This document shows, in pieces, positions 40,133 to 47,654 of a DNA stretch of 64,000 nucleotides. Position 1 is the stretch's first letter. Every line of letters starts with the position of its first letter. The translations under genes were made by a program, and so were the position numbers. This DNA comes from Phycisphaerae bacterium (GTDB lineage Bacteria; Planctomycetota; Phycisphaerae; UBA1845; PWPN01): contig JAUCQB010000039.1 of NCBI GenBank assembly GCA_030372985.1, positions 1 through 64,000 on the forward strand, given 5' to 3'. The notes under the pieces were generated by a model. The model worked only from the letters and a program-made list of their open reading frames with translations. It ran no database searches and was not told the origin of the DNA.

Positions 40133-40807
40133 ATGATCGAGAATCGGACGGATACAGGCGCGGCGGTGGCCTGCGGACTGCGCCGTCCCACAGCGCCGCG
40201 ATGGCTGCGGCGGGCGGGATGGCTCTATCGCCGCATCCGCGGCCTGCTGGCGCTGAGCATGCTGATCCTGATCGTGCTGGTTTTCACGCCGCTGACAGGA
40301 ACGCTGCAGGGCCTGCTCGACGTGACCGGGCCGCCCCAGGCAGCGGATTACATCGTTTGCCTGGGTGGCGAAGATGAGCGGCTGATCTGGGCCGCGGAGC
40401 TGTTCAAACAGGGATATGCCCCCAAGGTGATCGTCTCCAACATCGGTGGACCCGCGCTGGTCATGAAAAGCCGGATGGAAGGCATGGGCGTCCCGTCGGA
40501 CTGCCTCATCGTGGATGCGGCCTCCCGTAACACTGGTGACCACCCGACATGCATTGCCGCCCTTGAGGGCATCGACCCGGGGGCCCACCGGTTCCTCATC
40601 GTCACCCATCTTGAGCACAGTCGCCGGGCCGCGGCCTGTTTTCGGAAGGGCGGGTACGCACACCTCAGCGTATTTGCGGGCCGGCCTTCGACGAAGCAGG
40701 AAGGACCACTGACCGCCCGCAACTGGCGCGCGAGGGTGATGATCGGTCCGACCCTGGCGTATGAGTACACCGCGCTGCTCAAGTACTGGCTCCAGGGCAA
40801 GATTTAG
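40133..40807 (+). CDS. YdcF/ElyC family (DUF218) membrane protein
   Basis: A 224-residue protein with one N-terminal helix (GLLALSMLILIVLVFTPLTG) and a DUF218 domain: AADYIVCLGGEDERLIWAAELFKQG, KVIVSN, then DAASRNTGDHP and LIVTHLEHSRRAAACF. DUF218 proteins take part in envelope or lipid-carrier processes in several bacteria, but the reaction is not settled. GAGGAG precedes the ATG. Alternative annotation: SanA/YdcF-like. Confidence 0.85.
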   Translation: MIENRTDTGAAVACGLRRPTAPRWLRRAGWLYRRIRGLLALSMLILIVLVFTPLTGTLQGLLDVTGPPQAADYIVCLGGEDERLIWAAELFKQGYAPKVIVSNIGGPALVMKSRMEGMGVPSDCLIVDAASRNTGDHPTCIAALEGIDPGAHRFLIVTHLEHSRRAAACFRKGGYAHLSVFAGRPSTKQEGPLTARNWRARVMIGPTLAYEYTALLKYWLQGKI

Positions 40808-40876
40808 AACCTCAGGGCAAGGGAGCTGTACGGCTTGCGCGTATGTTTCCGGATCACCGGACGCTACGGAAAGAAG

Positions 40877-40905
40877 TTGACTGCCCTGCCCGGCGATGCT
40901 AATTT
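40877..40905 (+). promoter_or_regulatory. Promoter of the Lys/Cys peptide gene
   Basis: TTGACT (40877-40882) and TAATTT (40900-40905) are separated by the ideal 17 bases and lie 58 bases upstream of the 25-codon gene. Confidence 0.6.
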
Positions 40906-40963
40906 GTGGGCTGATCCCGTTCGCGTCACGCGGGACTCGTATCATCGTTCATGGAGGTGCGCC

Positions 40964-41041
40964 ATGGCTAAGAAGAGGGCCAAGAAGGCCGGCAGCAAGA
41001 AGGCCGCCAAGAAGAGCGGCAAGAAATGCTGCTGCAAGTGA
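40964..41041 (+). CDS. 25-residue Lys-rich peptide with CCC tail
   Basis: A short gene below the ORF-track limit: MAKKRAKKAGSKKAAKKSGK followed by KCCCK. It has a textbook ribosome site (GGAGG, 7 bases before the ATG), a promoter 58 bases upstream and a hairpin-T terminator right after, so it is a complete transcription unit. Half of the residues are Lys or Arg, in the AKK repeats seen in histone H1-like and other nucleic-acid-binding tails, and three adjacent Cys could bind a metal or form disulfides. The function is unknown; DNA/RNA binding or metal binding are guesses. Confidence 0.7.
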   Translation: MAKKRAKKAGSKKAAKKSGKKCCCK

Positions 41042-41064
41042 GACAGATGTCTTTCGGGCAAAGC

Positions 41065-41096
41065 GGGCGGTCATATCGGGCCGCCCATTTGCTTTT
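41065..41096 (+). terminator. Terminator of the Lys/Cys peptide gene
   Basis: Stem GGGCGG / CCGCCC with a 10-base loop followed by ATTTGCTTTT, 24 bases after the stop codon. Confidence 0.65.
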
Positions 41097-41373
41097 CCGA
41101 ACCGCGGATTGACCGAGTGCCTGCGTTCGCCAGACGGCCGGCGCATCTCCGTCCAAAGATCCGCGGCACTTGTGGCGACCATCTCACAGCGAACCTTTTC
41201 CACCAAGGCGTGACTGGGCGGACCGGTCCCTCTCTTCCCAGTTGGCGCCATTTTGTCACGATCCCCGACCGGGCACAGGCCGTCCTCGACCCATCTTTGG
41301 CAGGCTCGATGTGTCCAGGTATGATAGGCGGGCATCAACCACCGCCGATGTTGACGAAGGGAGGTGCGGCGCC

Positions 41374-42183
41374 ATGAAGCATCGAGGCGCAGTTCTGCTC
41401 GTCATTGGCCTGGTATCGGCCGGCCTGTGGTCCGCAGGATGCTCCACCGTAGCCGAGACGGGGCGAACACAGATGATGCTCGTGTCGGCTGAACAGGAGC
41501 AGCGGCTCGGCCTTGACGCCTACCAGGAGGTACTGGCCAAAGAGAAACGCAGCAGCGACCAGCGGATGACGGCCATCGTCGAGCGCGTCGGCCGACGGAT
41601 CGCCGCTGTTGCCAATCGTCCTGACTTTCAATGGGAGTTTGCCCTGCTCGAATCCGACCAGGTCAACGCCTTCTGCTTGCCCGGCGGCAAGATTGCCGTG
41701 TACACCGGGCTGCTGCCGGTCGCCAAGAATGAGGCCGGGCTGGCCGCGGTCGTCGGTCATGAGGTGGCACACGCCGTCGCACGGCATGGCGGGGAACGCC
41801 TCAGCCAGCGCATGAGCGCAGAGATTATTCAGGAACTGCTGGCTACCGGCCTGAGCAGGGCCTCGCCGACGGTGCGCACGGGAGCGCTGCAGGCCTTCGG
41901 CATCGGAACCAATGTGGGCGTGCTGCTGCCGTACAGCCGGACGCATGAAACCGAGGCCGATCAGATCGGCCTGATGTACGCGGCCAGGGCCGGCTACGAC
42001 CCGCGAGAGGCCGTGGCCCTGTGGCAGCGGATGGAGGCGGTCGGCAAGAACCGTCCACCCGAGTTCCTCTCCACTCACCCCCGCGAGGGACGTCGCATCG
42101 AGCGGCTTGGGGAACTCATGCCCGAAGCCATGAAGGCCTACGAGGCCTGCCCGCATCGTTATGGACTGGGTGAGACCTGGTGA
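41374..42183 (+). CDS. M48 family zinc metallopeptidase lipoprotein
   Basis: A 269-residue protein with a lipoprotein signal (AVLLVIGLVSAGLWSAGCS), so it is probably anchored in a membrane facing the periplasm. The zinc site is VVGHEVAHAVARHGGERLS (HEVAH), and the third ligand is in HETEADQIGL. The C-terminal FLSTHPREGRRIERLGELMPEA is typical of the M48 branch of BepA/LoiP/YcaL quality-control proteases. The ATG at 41374 is preferred, with GGGAGG upstream, over the earlier track start at 41170. It probably degrades misfolded envelope proteins. Confidence 0.92.
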   Translation: MKHRGAVLLVIGLVSAGLWSAGCSTVAETGRTQMMLVSAEQEQRLGLDAYQEVLAKEKRSSDQRMTAIVERVGRRIAAVANRPDFQWEFALLESDQVNAFCLPGGKIAVYTGLLPVAKNEAGLAAVVGHEVAHAVARHGGERLSQRMSAEIIQELLATGLSRASPTVRTGALQAFGIGTNVGVLLPYSRTHETEADQIGLMYAARAGYDPREAVALWQRMEAVGKNRPPEFLSTHPREGRRIERLGELMPEAMKAYEACPHRYGLGETW

Positions 42184-42289
42184 TGACGCACTCCGCAGCG
42201 CGACCGAAGCACAAAAAGCAGGCCAGCGAACCGAATCGGCAACGCGATCGATGATGGACACCCGCCCAGCCGGGGGTAGCACAAGGGAA

Positions 42290-43420
42290 TCAGGATTGCG
42301 GTGCCTGGCGCCGTGCAAGCTCCTCCAACCGGCCAATCTGTCCGCGCAGGGCGTTGGCCTGCGGACTGAGCGGGTATTCGTTCAGGATGCGCCGCGCCAG
42401 GGCTAAGGCATCCCAATACTGCTGCTTCTGAATGTACTGCTTGATGTAACGTTCGAGCGTCTGGCGGGACTGGATCTCAGCGTTGGCCTCGAGCGTCGGC
42501 AACTGGTTTCTGAGCACATCGGTATCCGGGCCGGCGGGGAAGGTCTCGATGAACTTCCGGGCTGCTGACTGGGCCTCCTGCCAGCGCTTCTGATTCACGA
42601 ACTGCTGAATCTCGTCGTGCATCCTCTGGCGATTAAGCTGCTCGAACTTTTTCTTCTCCTGGCGCAGTCTTTCCAGCAGGGCATTGGGTTCTGTGGCCGA
42701 AGGGTACTTCCGAGCCAACTCCAGAACGGTCCGCTCGGCCTCGTCCCATCGTCCCTGAGCGATCACATCCTTGACGAACTGCGTGACGCGGGTCACGTCG
42801 TTCGCCAAAGCCGCGTTGGCTGCTTTCTCCAGGCGGTCGGCGCTCTCGGCGAGGCGGCGATCCTGGCCAAAACGCTCGGACAGGGCGGTCAATTCCTCGC
42901 GGGCCTGATGAAACTCGTTGGTGCTGATGAGATGGTCAATCACCGCCAGACGCCGGCCCAATTCACGCTCGACCATTGTGCGATACCGGGCGGCTCGCTC
43001 CTGCTCGGGCAGCAGGAGGACCTCGTGAATCCGCTCCAGCAACGTGCGAAGCTCGACCGGGTTGACGGTGGTACTCTGGGCGTAGGTGTGGGCCTGTGTC
43101 CGCGCCATGCTCTGCTCGGCGAGAATGGCGGTCTGCTGGTCGACGGCGGTCAACTTCTCAACGAGAGCGTCAATCTGGCGGTAGATGATGATGCCGATGA
43201 TCAGCAGGCCGCAAGCGGCCAGCACGCCGATGAGCAGCGCGGCAATCGCCAGGATCTCCATTCCCGTTACCACGCCCTGTCGGGCGACGAGCACCACCAC
43301 CGCCGGCAATGCCAGGACGGTCAGAGCCCCGACGGCGATCAGGATGGAGATGATCGCGTGGGGGGCCCAGCGGCTCGAACGGCTGAACAGATCGATCGGA
43401 CCGATCGGAGTCAGACTCAT
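42290..43420 (-). CDS. Membrane-anchored helical-repeat (TPR-like) protein
   Basis: A 376-residue protein. Two N-terminal helices (HAIISILIAVGALTVLALPAVVVLVA and LAIAALLIGVLAACGLLIIGIIIY) are followed by a coiled-coil stretch and several TPR-like units: FHQAREELTALSERFGQ, RWDEAERTVLELARKYPSATEP, RWQEAQSAARKFIETFPAGPD and YWDALALARRILNEYPLSPQ. Such proteins act as scaffolds at the membrane; the partner is unknown. It is convergent with the M48 gene 106 bases away and follows another small membrane gene on the same strand, 123 bases upstream. Confidence 0.75.
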   Translation of the reverse strand: MSLTPIGPIDLFSRSSRWAPHAIISILIAVGALTVLALPAVVVLVARQGVVTGMEILAIAALLIGVLAACGLLIIGIIIYRQIDALVEKLTAVDQQTAILAEQSMARTQAHTYAQSTTVNPVELRTLLERIHEVLLLPEQERAARYRTMVERELGRRLAVIDHLISTNEFHQAREELTALSERFGQDRRLAESADRLEKAANAALANDVTRVTQFVKDVIAQGRWDEAERTVLELARKYPSATEPNALLERLRQEKKKFEQLNRQRMHDEIQQFVNQKRWQEAQSAARKFIETFPAGPDTDVLRNQLPTLEANAEIQSRQTLERYIKQYIQKQQYWDALALARRILNEYPLSPQANALRGQIGRLEELARRQAPQS

Positions 43421-43543
43421 GCCGAAACCTCCGGAGTACGAGCCCTCTTGTGGCAGGCCTGGAACGAGCCTCGCCAGCCCGGCCAGCGGTTATATCGGCA
43501 CCTCCCGGTATGGAGGCCACCGGAACTCGAGCCTACGGGGTTC

Positions 43544-43930
43544 TCAGCCCGGCCGGTCGCCTTGGTCGGTGGACGGTGCGGAATCGGCCACCTCCTCGGG
43601 CAACCGGTGCATGGACCACACGTCGTCCACGGGTGTCGGAGGGTGAGGACGAGCCAGCAGATACCTGCGGAACCTTCGACTCCAGCGAAGGAAAGCCACC
43701 GTGGATACCGTGAAGATGCCGATCAGCACCAGCAGCCAGAACAGCACGGCCTGCAGCATCCGGGCCGTGGCTTTGTTGTCCGGAAGCGGGCCGGGACCCG
43801 AAGCGGTGGTCTCATAGATCTCGTACTGGTACTGGAGCGTCAGAAAAACGCCCAAGAGAACAAACAACAACCCACCGATGCAGAGGATCGCGGCCAAACG
43901 GCAACGATCCTCTTCAGCTACGCCGGCCAT
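43544..43930 (-). CDS. Small two-helix membrane protein
   Basis: A 128-residue protein with two hydrophobic helices (LAAILCIGGLLFVLLGVFLTLQY and MLQAVLFWLLVLIGIFTVSTVAFLRW) and a Pro-rich cytoplasmic end (RPHPPTPVDDVWSM). No family is recognised. It precedes the helical-repeat membrane gene in the same direction and may work with it. Confidence 0.65.
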   Translation of the reverse strand: MAGVAEEDRCRLAAILCIGGLLFVLLGVFLTLQYQYEIYETTASGPGPLPDNKATARMLQAVLFWLLVLIGIFTVSTVAFLRWSRRFRRYLLARPHPPTPVDDVWSMHRLPEEVADSAPSTDQGDRPG

Positions 43931-44371
43931 CGTCCACCCCTGTCGCTGGACTCTTGATTGTCACCTCATTGTACGCTGGACCAGGTGCCAGGCGGCAAGC
44001 CTGCCTTTCACCTTGCTTCCGTGTGGCGACATCCCTCACCGGAGCCGCCTCGACTCCGGGATCCGGAAAACAAGGCGCGGACTGTGTTGCCTGTAATGAG
44101 ACATAAGTCCTTTCCCGGAAAAGACTTACAAGAACTCAGTCCCTGGTCATGGCAGGCGACCGGGAGATCTGTCGCCGGCGCATGTTCGGCAGAACGGGAT
44201 TCAGTCCAAGCACAGCGCGCTGGTTGCGGTGATTGGAGATGTTGACGAGCACCTGACCTCACAATAGCGGCCGGCAGTAAGCTGGATGGTATCTGGCGTG
44301 GCCACTGACATGCGCACCCTCGGCATGCTTTTGCCTCAGCCGGCTTGTCGGCAGCCCACGATACGGACACA
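43931..44371. other. Intergenic region, 441 bases
   Basis: No gene is supported; the 218-residue minus-strand frame is a shadow. A near-perfect hairpin, AAGTC-c-TTTCC / GGAAA-a-GACTT, lies at about 44105-44127 and could be an operator or a transcript hairpin. Promoters for the genes on both sides should be here. Confidence 0.5.
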
Positions 44372-44599
44372 ATGGAGCCTATGTTGGCGGATGCTGCATC
44401 GATCCTGGGGATCACACTCCTTATGGCCGCGGCGGTCGGGTTCATCGCTATCCTGCTGCAGCAACGAAGCGGCTCGGGCTGCGGATGCTCCTGTGAGAAG
44501 CTGATTTGTCCGCCCAGGCCCAATGATGACCCCGCCGGTAACAAGCAAGCGAACCCATCGAGCCCACAGGCAGACGACGCAAATCGGCAGTCGGAATAA
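44372..44599 (+). CDS. Small Cys-rich membrane protein
   Basis: About 75 residues. A single helix (ASILGITLLMAAAVGFIAILLQQ) is followed by a cysteine cluster (SGSGCGCSCEKLICPP) and a polar tail. The layout recalls the small FeoB-associated Cys-rich membrane proteins, though no feoB is present. The start is uncertain between ATG 44372 and ATG 44381; the track's TTG at 44345 is less likely. It ends 5 bases before bioF, so the two are probably co-transcribed. A metal-related role is a guess. Confidence 0.6.
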   Translation: MEPMLADAASILGITLLMAAAVGFIAILLQQRSGSGCGCSCEKLICPPRPNDDPAGNKQANPSSPQADDANRQSE

Positions 44600-44604
44600 G
44601 CCGA

Positions 44605-45801
44605 ATGAAGCCAAGCGCGATTCCCCAGAACTGGTCCGATCGGTTGGCAGATCTGGAACTTCAAGGGCTCCGGCGGTCGCTGCGAATCCTGGAATCGGCC
44701 CAGGGTCCATACGTCACTGTCAGTGGCCGCAGCCTCATGAACCTCTCAAGCAACGACTACCTCGGTCTGGCCGCCCATCCACATCTGATCCGGGCGGTCA
44801 AACAGGCTGTCGAATGCTGGGGGTGGGGCGCTGGCGGGTCCCGGCTGGTTTCGGGCACGATGGGAATCCACGCCGATCTTGAAGCACGGCTCGCGAGCTT
44901 CAAGGGGACTGAGGCCGCGCTGGTTTGCTCAACGGGATACCAGGCAAACCTTGCTGCCATCCGCAGCCTCGCAGGTCGGGGCGACGTGATATTTCTAGAT
45001 AAATTGAATCATGCTAGTATCATCGACGCCGCATTTGCGCGAGGGCATGCTGGATTCGAGTCCCCTGCCGTTCGGGTCTTCCCTCATCGGGATTACAGCC
45101 GATTGGCACAGCTCTTAGAGCGCACAAGATCGGTCGGAAGAAGGATCATCGTGACCGATTCAGTCTTCAGCATGGAAGGGGACTTTTCTGATCTTTCAGC
45201 GATCGTTGAACTTAAGAAGCGTCACGATGCCCTCCTGATCGTTGACGAGGCGCACGCGACCGGTATTTGGGGGGAACGAGGCCGGGGTCTGGCAGAGGCC
45301 ATGGGGATCGCTGCAGACGTTGACGTTACGGTTGGGACGCTCAGCAAGGCGCTTGGAGGGCTGGGCGGTTTCATCACCGCATCCCGGGCCATCATCGATT
45401 GGCTGGTCAACACCGCACGTCCCTTTATCTACACAACCGCCTTACCGCCTGCCGCATGTGCTGCCGCGATGGCCGCACTGGACATCATCGATCGGGAACC
45501 CGATCGCCGCTTGCGACTGGTCGAGCTGGCTGCCTGGTTTCGCGATGAGGTCACCGGTCGCCTGGGGCTGGACATTGCCGGATCGTGCAGCCAGATAGTC
45601 CCGGTCGTCGTTGGTCCGGCGGATCGGGCTGTCGAGTTGTCGCGGAACCTGGAGGAAGCCGGTTTTCTGGTTCCAGCTATCCGACCGCCAACGGTCCCAA
45701 GAGGTAAGTCCCGTTTGCGCATTAGTTTATGCTCCGAGCACCGGCGGACGGATCTCGTAAGACTCATCGAGGTTCTCGGCAGGATCTGGCGAAGCGAATG
45801 A
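44605..45801 (+). CDS. bioF: 8-amino-7-oxononanoate synthase
   Basis: PLP-dependent alpha-oxoamine synthase that condenses pimeloyl-ACP/CoA with alanine in biotin synthesis. The 398-residue protein has MNLSSNDYLGLAAHPHLI, GAGGSRLVSGTMGIHADLE, the DEAHATGIWGERGRGLAE aspartate region and the PLP lysine in VGTLSKALGGLGGF (about residue 248). Glycine C-acetyltransferase (Kbl) is the closest alternative; the GSRLVSGTMGIHADLE and HATG features fit BioF well, but the two are hard to separate by eye. No other bio genes are in the window. It overlaps no other gene and is 5 bases after the Cys-rich peptide. Confidence 0.9.
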   Translation: MKPSAIPQNWSDRLADLELQGLRRSLRILESAQGPYVTVSGRSLMNLSSNDYLGLAAHPHLIRAVKQAVECWGWGAGGSRLVSGTMGIHADLEARLASFKGTEAALVCSTGYQANLAAIRSLAGRGDVIFLDKLNHASIIDAAFARGHAGFESPAVRVFPHRDYSRLAQLLERTRSVGRRIIVTDSVFSMEGDFSDLSAIVELKKRHDALLIVDEAHATGIWGERGRGLAEAMGIAADVDVTVGTLSKALGGLGGFITASRAIIDWLVNTARPFIYTTALPPAACAAAMAALDIIDREPDRRLRLVELAAWFRDEVTGRLGLDIAGSCSQIVPVVVGPADRAVELSRNLEEAGFLVPAIRPPTVPRGKSRLRISLCSEHRRTDLVRLIEVLGRIWRSE

Positions 45802-46182
45802 GCCCACCCCAGCGTTGCATATGGCAAGGCTGAGGAATGAGGAACGTCGAACGCAGGATTGAGAATGGCAATTGTTCTGTCGCGCAGACGGCCAAATGCG
45901 CTGGCGGTGGTGTTTCGCTGCAAGGCAAGAGACCCGGGAAGAAGCCCGTCCCCAGGGCGTTATCGGAGTGTTCCTGGTCGGGTTTGATGCCACCGAAGGG
46001 GCTGGGTGATAAGTGTAGGCGCGTTGAAGCGGTCTGGCCGGCCCCCAAAGACTTGGACGGTGCAAGCAGCAGACAGCCGGGAGGTCCAACAGGTTTAGCG
46101 GCAAGCTGGATCGGGATTGGTTGATCTTTGCCAGCGGTTTGACTAAGTTACTTATGACAATACCGGTTTTGCCGGATGGCCT
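45802..46182. other. Intergenic region before the tRNA, 381 bases
   Basis: No gene is supported. Near 45828-45866 the DNA has a degenerate GAATG/GAACG run (GAGGAATGAGGAACGTCGAA), a simple-repeat texture. The segment just before the tRNA (TTGACTAAGTTACTTATGAC) is AT-rich and probably holds the tRNA promoter, but the -10 box is not clear. Confidence 0.5.
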
Positions 46183-46255
46183 GCCCCCATCGTCTAGTGG
46201 CCTAGGATATCAGGTTCTCATCCTGGAGACAGGGGTTCGAGTCCCCTTGGGGGTA
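46183..46255 (+). tRNA. tRNA-Glu (anticodon CTC)
   Basis: A 73-base cloverleaf: acceptor GCCCCCA / TGGGGGT with discriminator A, a D-arm with AGTGG, the anticodon stem CAGG / CCTG with loop TTCTCAT (anticodon CTC, Glu), and a T-arm with GGGGTTCGAGTCCCC. CCA is not encoded. It reads GAG codons, frequent in this GC-rich genome. A strong terminator follows. Confidence 0.95.
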
Positions 46256-46284
46256 TCCGGCGGCGGAAGCTGCCATCTGATGAC

Positions 46285-46319
46285 AGGAGCGGTCATAAGT
46301 GACCGCTCCTGCTGTTTTT
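46285..46319 (+). terminator. Terminator after tRNA-Glu
   Basis: A perfect 11-bp stem AGGAGCGGTCA / TGACCGCTCCT with loop TAAG is followed by GCTGTTTTT, 30 bases past the tRNA. Confidence 0.9.
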
Positions 46320-46399
46320 ACAGATGGATCACGGCTGTGCGTTGTTGATTCCGGAGTGCCATCCGATGACAGCGTGAGGCTGACCTTGCCGCTCGGGTC

Positions 46400-47028
46400 A
46401 TGGCACATGGCGCACGGGTACGCAGGGTCCGGACTTCCCTGACATTCCCATCGGCGGCTGGGTTGGCACGATCGAGGAGGCGCGATCCGAGAAGAACAAG
46501 GGATTCTACGTCATCGCCTGGCCCCGGGCGACCCTCGCGGCTCTCCATTCCGTCTACAAGAAGAGATGTGAACGGGATGGCCTGGACTGCGAACACGACA
46601 ACCTGACGGACGACGAACTCGAACCATATGCCGGGGAACCGCTGAGCATCGAGGAGCCCACCGGGATCGGGACGCCTGCGTTGTCTCCCGACAACCAGGA
46701 TGACCGGATCCGCGTAATCCTCGGACTCACGGGCAATGATCCACTGCCCGACGGGGACCAAGAAACGCTTGAGAAGGACCGGGAGTACCTGAGTCACCAC
46801 CTGTTGTTGCCGTTTGCCGCCCGGCACCGTCGCGAAGATGGTCCTGACAACGATATCACGGTCACGTGCCTGCCTGACCCCGACGACTGTGACTGCGACG
46901 AGTTCTCAGGCCTGTGCTGCGAAGGCCGTTGTGGATGACGGAAGATCACCGTGTCCCTCGGCGAAATGGAGGTGCAGAAGGGCAATCCCCATTACCAGCC
47001 TGTCGAAGACTATCTTTACTGGTTTTGA
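46400..47028 (+). pseudogene. Decayed SH3-like / putative calcium-binding protein gene
   Basis: The track gives only fragments (46400-46606 and 46681-46938), but one reading frame is continuous in meaning: GPDFPDIPIGGWVGTIEEA.., ..FYVIAWPRATLAALHSVYKKRCERDGL.., ..PALSPDNQDDRIRVILGLTGNDPLPD.., then DDCDCDEFSGLCCEGRCG, an in-frame TGA at 46936, then RKITVSLGEMEVQKGNPHY..DYLYWF and TGA at 47026. The main frame has no start codon upstream before a stop at 46381; a plausible MAHGARVR start (46400) is one frame off. So there is a frameshift near 46425 and a premature stop (CGA to TGA would explain it). The sequence recalls planctomycete proteins annotated as calcium-binding; that name is from memory. 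Confidence 0.75.
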
Positions 47029-47654
47029 ACTACCGGTCGAGAAGCCCTCACACTGCGGCCGCCTTTAGATCGGGCCCGCATTTTGCACCTCCCCATCATC
47101 CCCTCGTCATCCCGTCAGTGGATACCGCGCGCTATGATGACTTGAGCGTCGGGAACGGAGGACCTACTGTGAGCCTTTTGAGGCCGCTGCGTGATGAGTC
47201 GTTCCGCTGTCGAAATCGCAAGCAGATCTTTCTGGACGCGAGTGTCGCGGGCGTCGAGGATGGCCGGCCGCCCTGCCGGATGTGGCGTTCTCCCGCCCTC
47301 CAGTGGTGTGAAAGCGGCCGAGAGGGAGCAGGCCGCGTGGCAGCATGCTCAAGATCTGCCCCGAGAGAACCCGGGGAGAATGTCCATGGCCGGTGGGGAC
47401 GGCCAAAGAATGCCAAGGCAGACCGCCTTCCTGCGGGCCGCCAAAGCACCTTGTGATCCAGAAACATGCGCGTCAACCGCGCACCCATCACGACGGAGGA
47501 GAGCACGAAGGTTAACAAGCTCCGACAGGACTTGCGTGGCGGGCTTTCAGCCGGTCGATGGGAGCGGCAAGATGCCGTCCCACGCAGGGTTTTGTAGGCG
47601 TCCATCAGTCGCCTGGCCGGGTCGCCTGCCAATCAAGCCGGTGCTCCGGCTTCG
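47029..47654. other. Intergenic region with repeat remnants, 626 bases
   Basis: Overlapping frames on both strands resemble no family. Near 47534-47590 a hairpin-repeat remnant reads GGGCTTTCAGCCGG..GGAGCGGCAAGATGCCGTCCCAC, related to the hairpins at 21606-21646. A 7-bp stem AAGCCGG/CCGGCTT at 47635-47652 may act as a weak terminator for the LamG gene. Confidence 0.5.
47169..47456 (+). CDS. Doubtful small ORF
   Basis: A 95-codon frame from GTG 47169 (MSLLRPLRDESFRCRNRKQIFLDA..). It is listed only because GGAGG lies 7 bases before the GTG and the first 30 or so residues look protein-like; the rest has the Arg/Gly/Pro texture of noncoding GC-rich DNA. It may be a degraded fragment. Confidence 0.2.
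   Translation: MSLLRPLRDESFRCRNRKQIFLDASVAGVEDGRPPCRMWRSPALQWCESGREGAGRVAACSRSAPREPGENVHGRWGRPKNAKADRLPAGRQSTL

Noticed and set aside
46936-46938. TGA as a selenocysteine codon
   Set aside because: The same gene also lacks a start in frame and needs a frameshift near 46425, so decay or sequencing error is simpler; no selenocysteine element was evident downstream.
47132-47632. 166-codon minus-strand ORF in the gap after the pseudogene
   Set aside because: It has no family features, no ribosome site, and lies partly over hairpin-repeat DNA.
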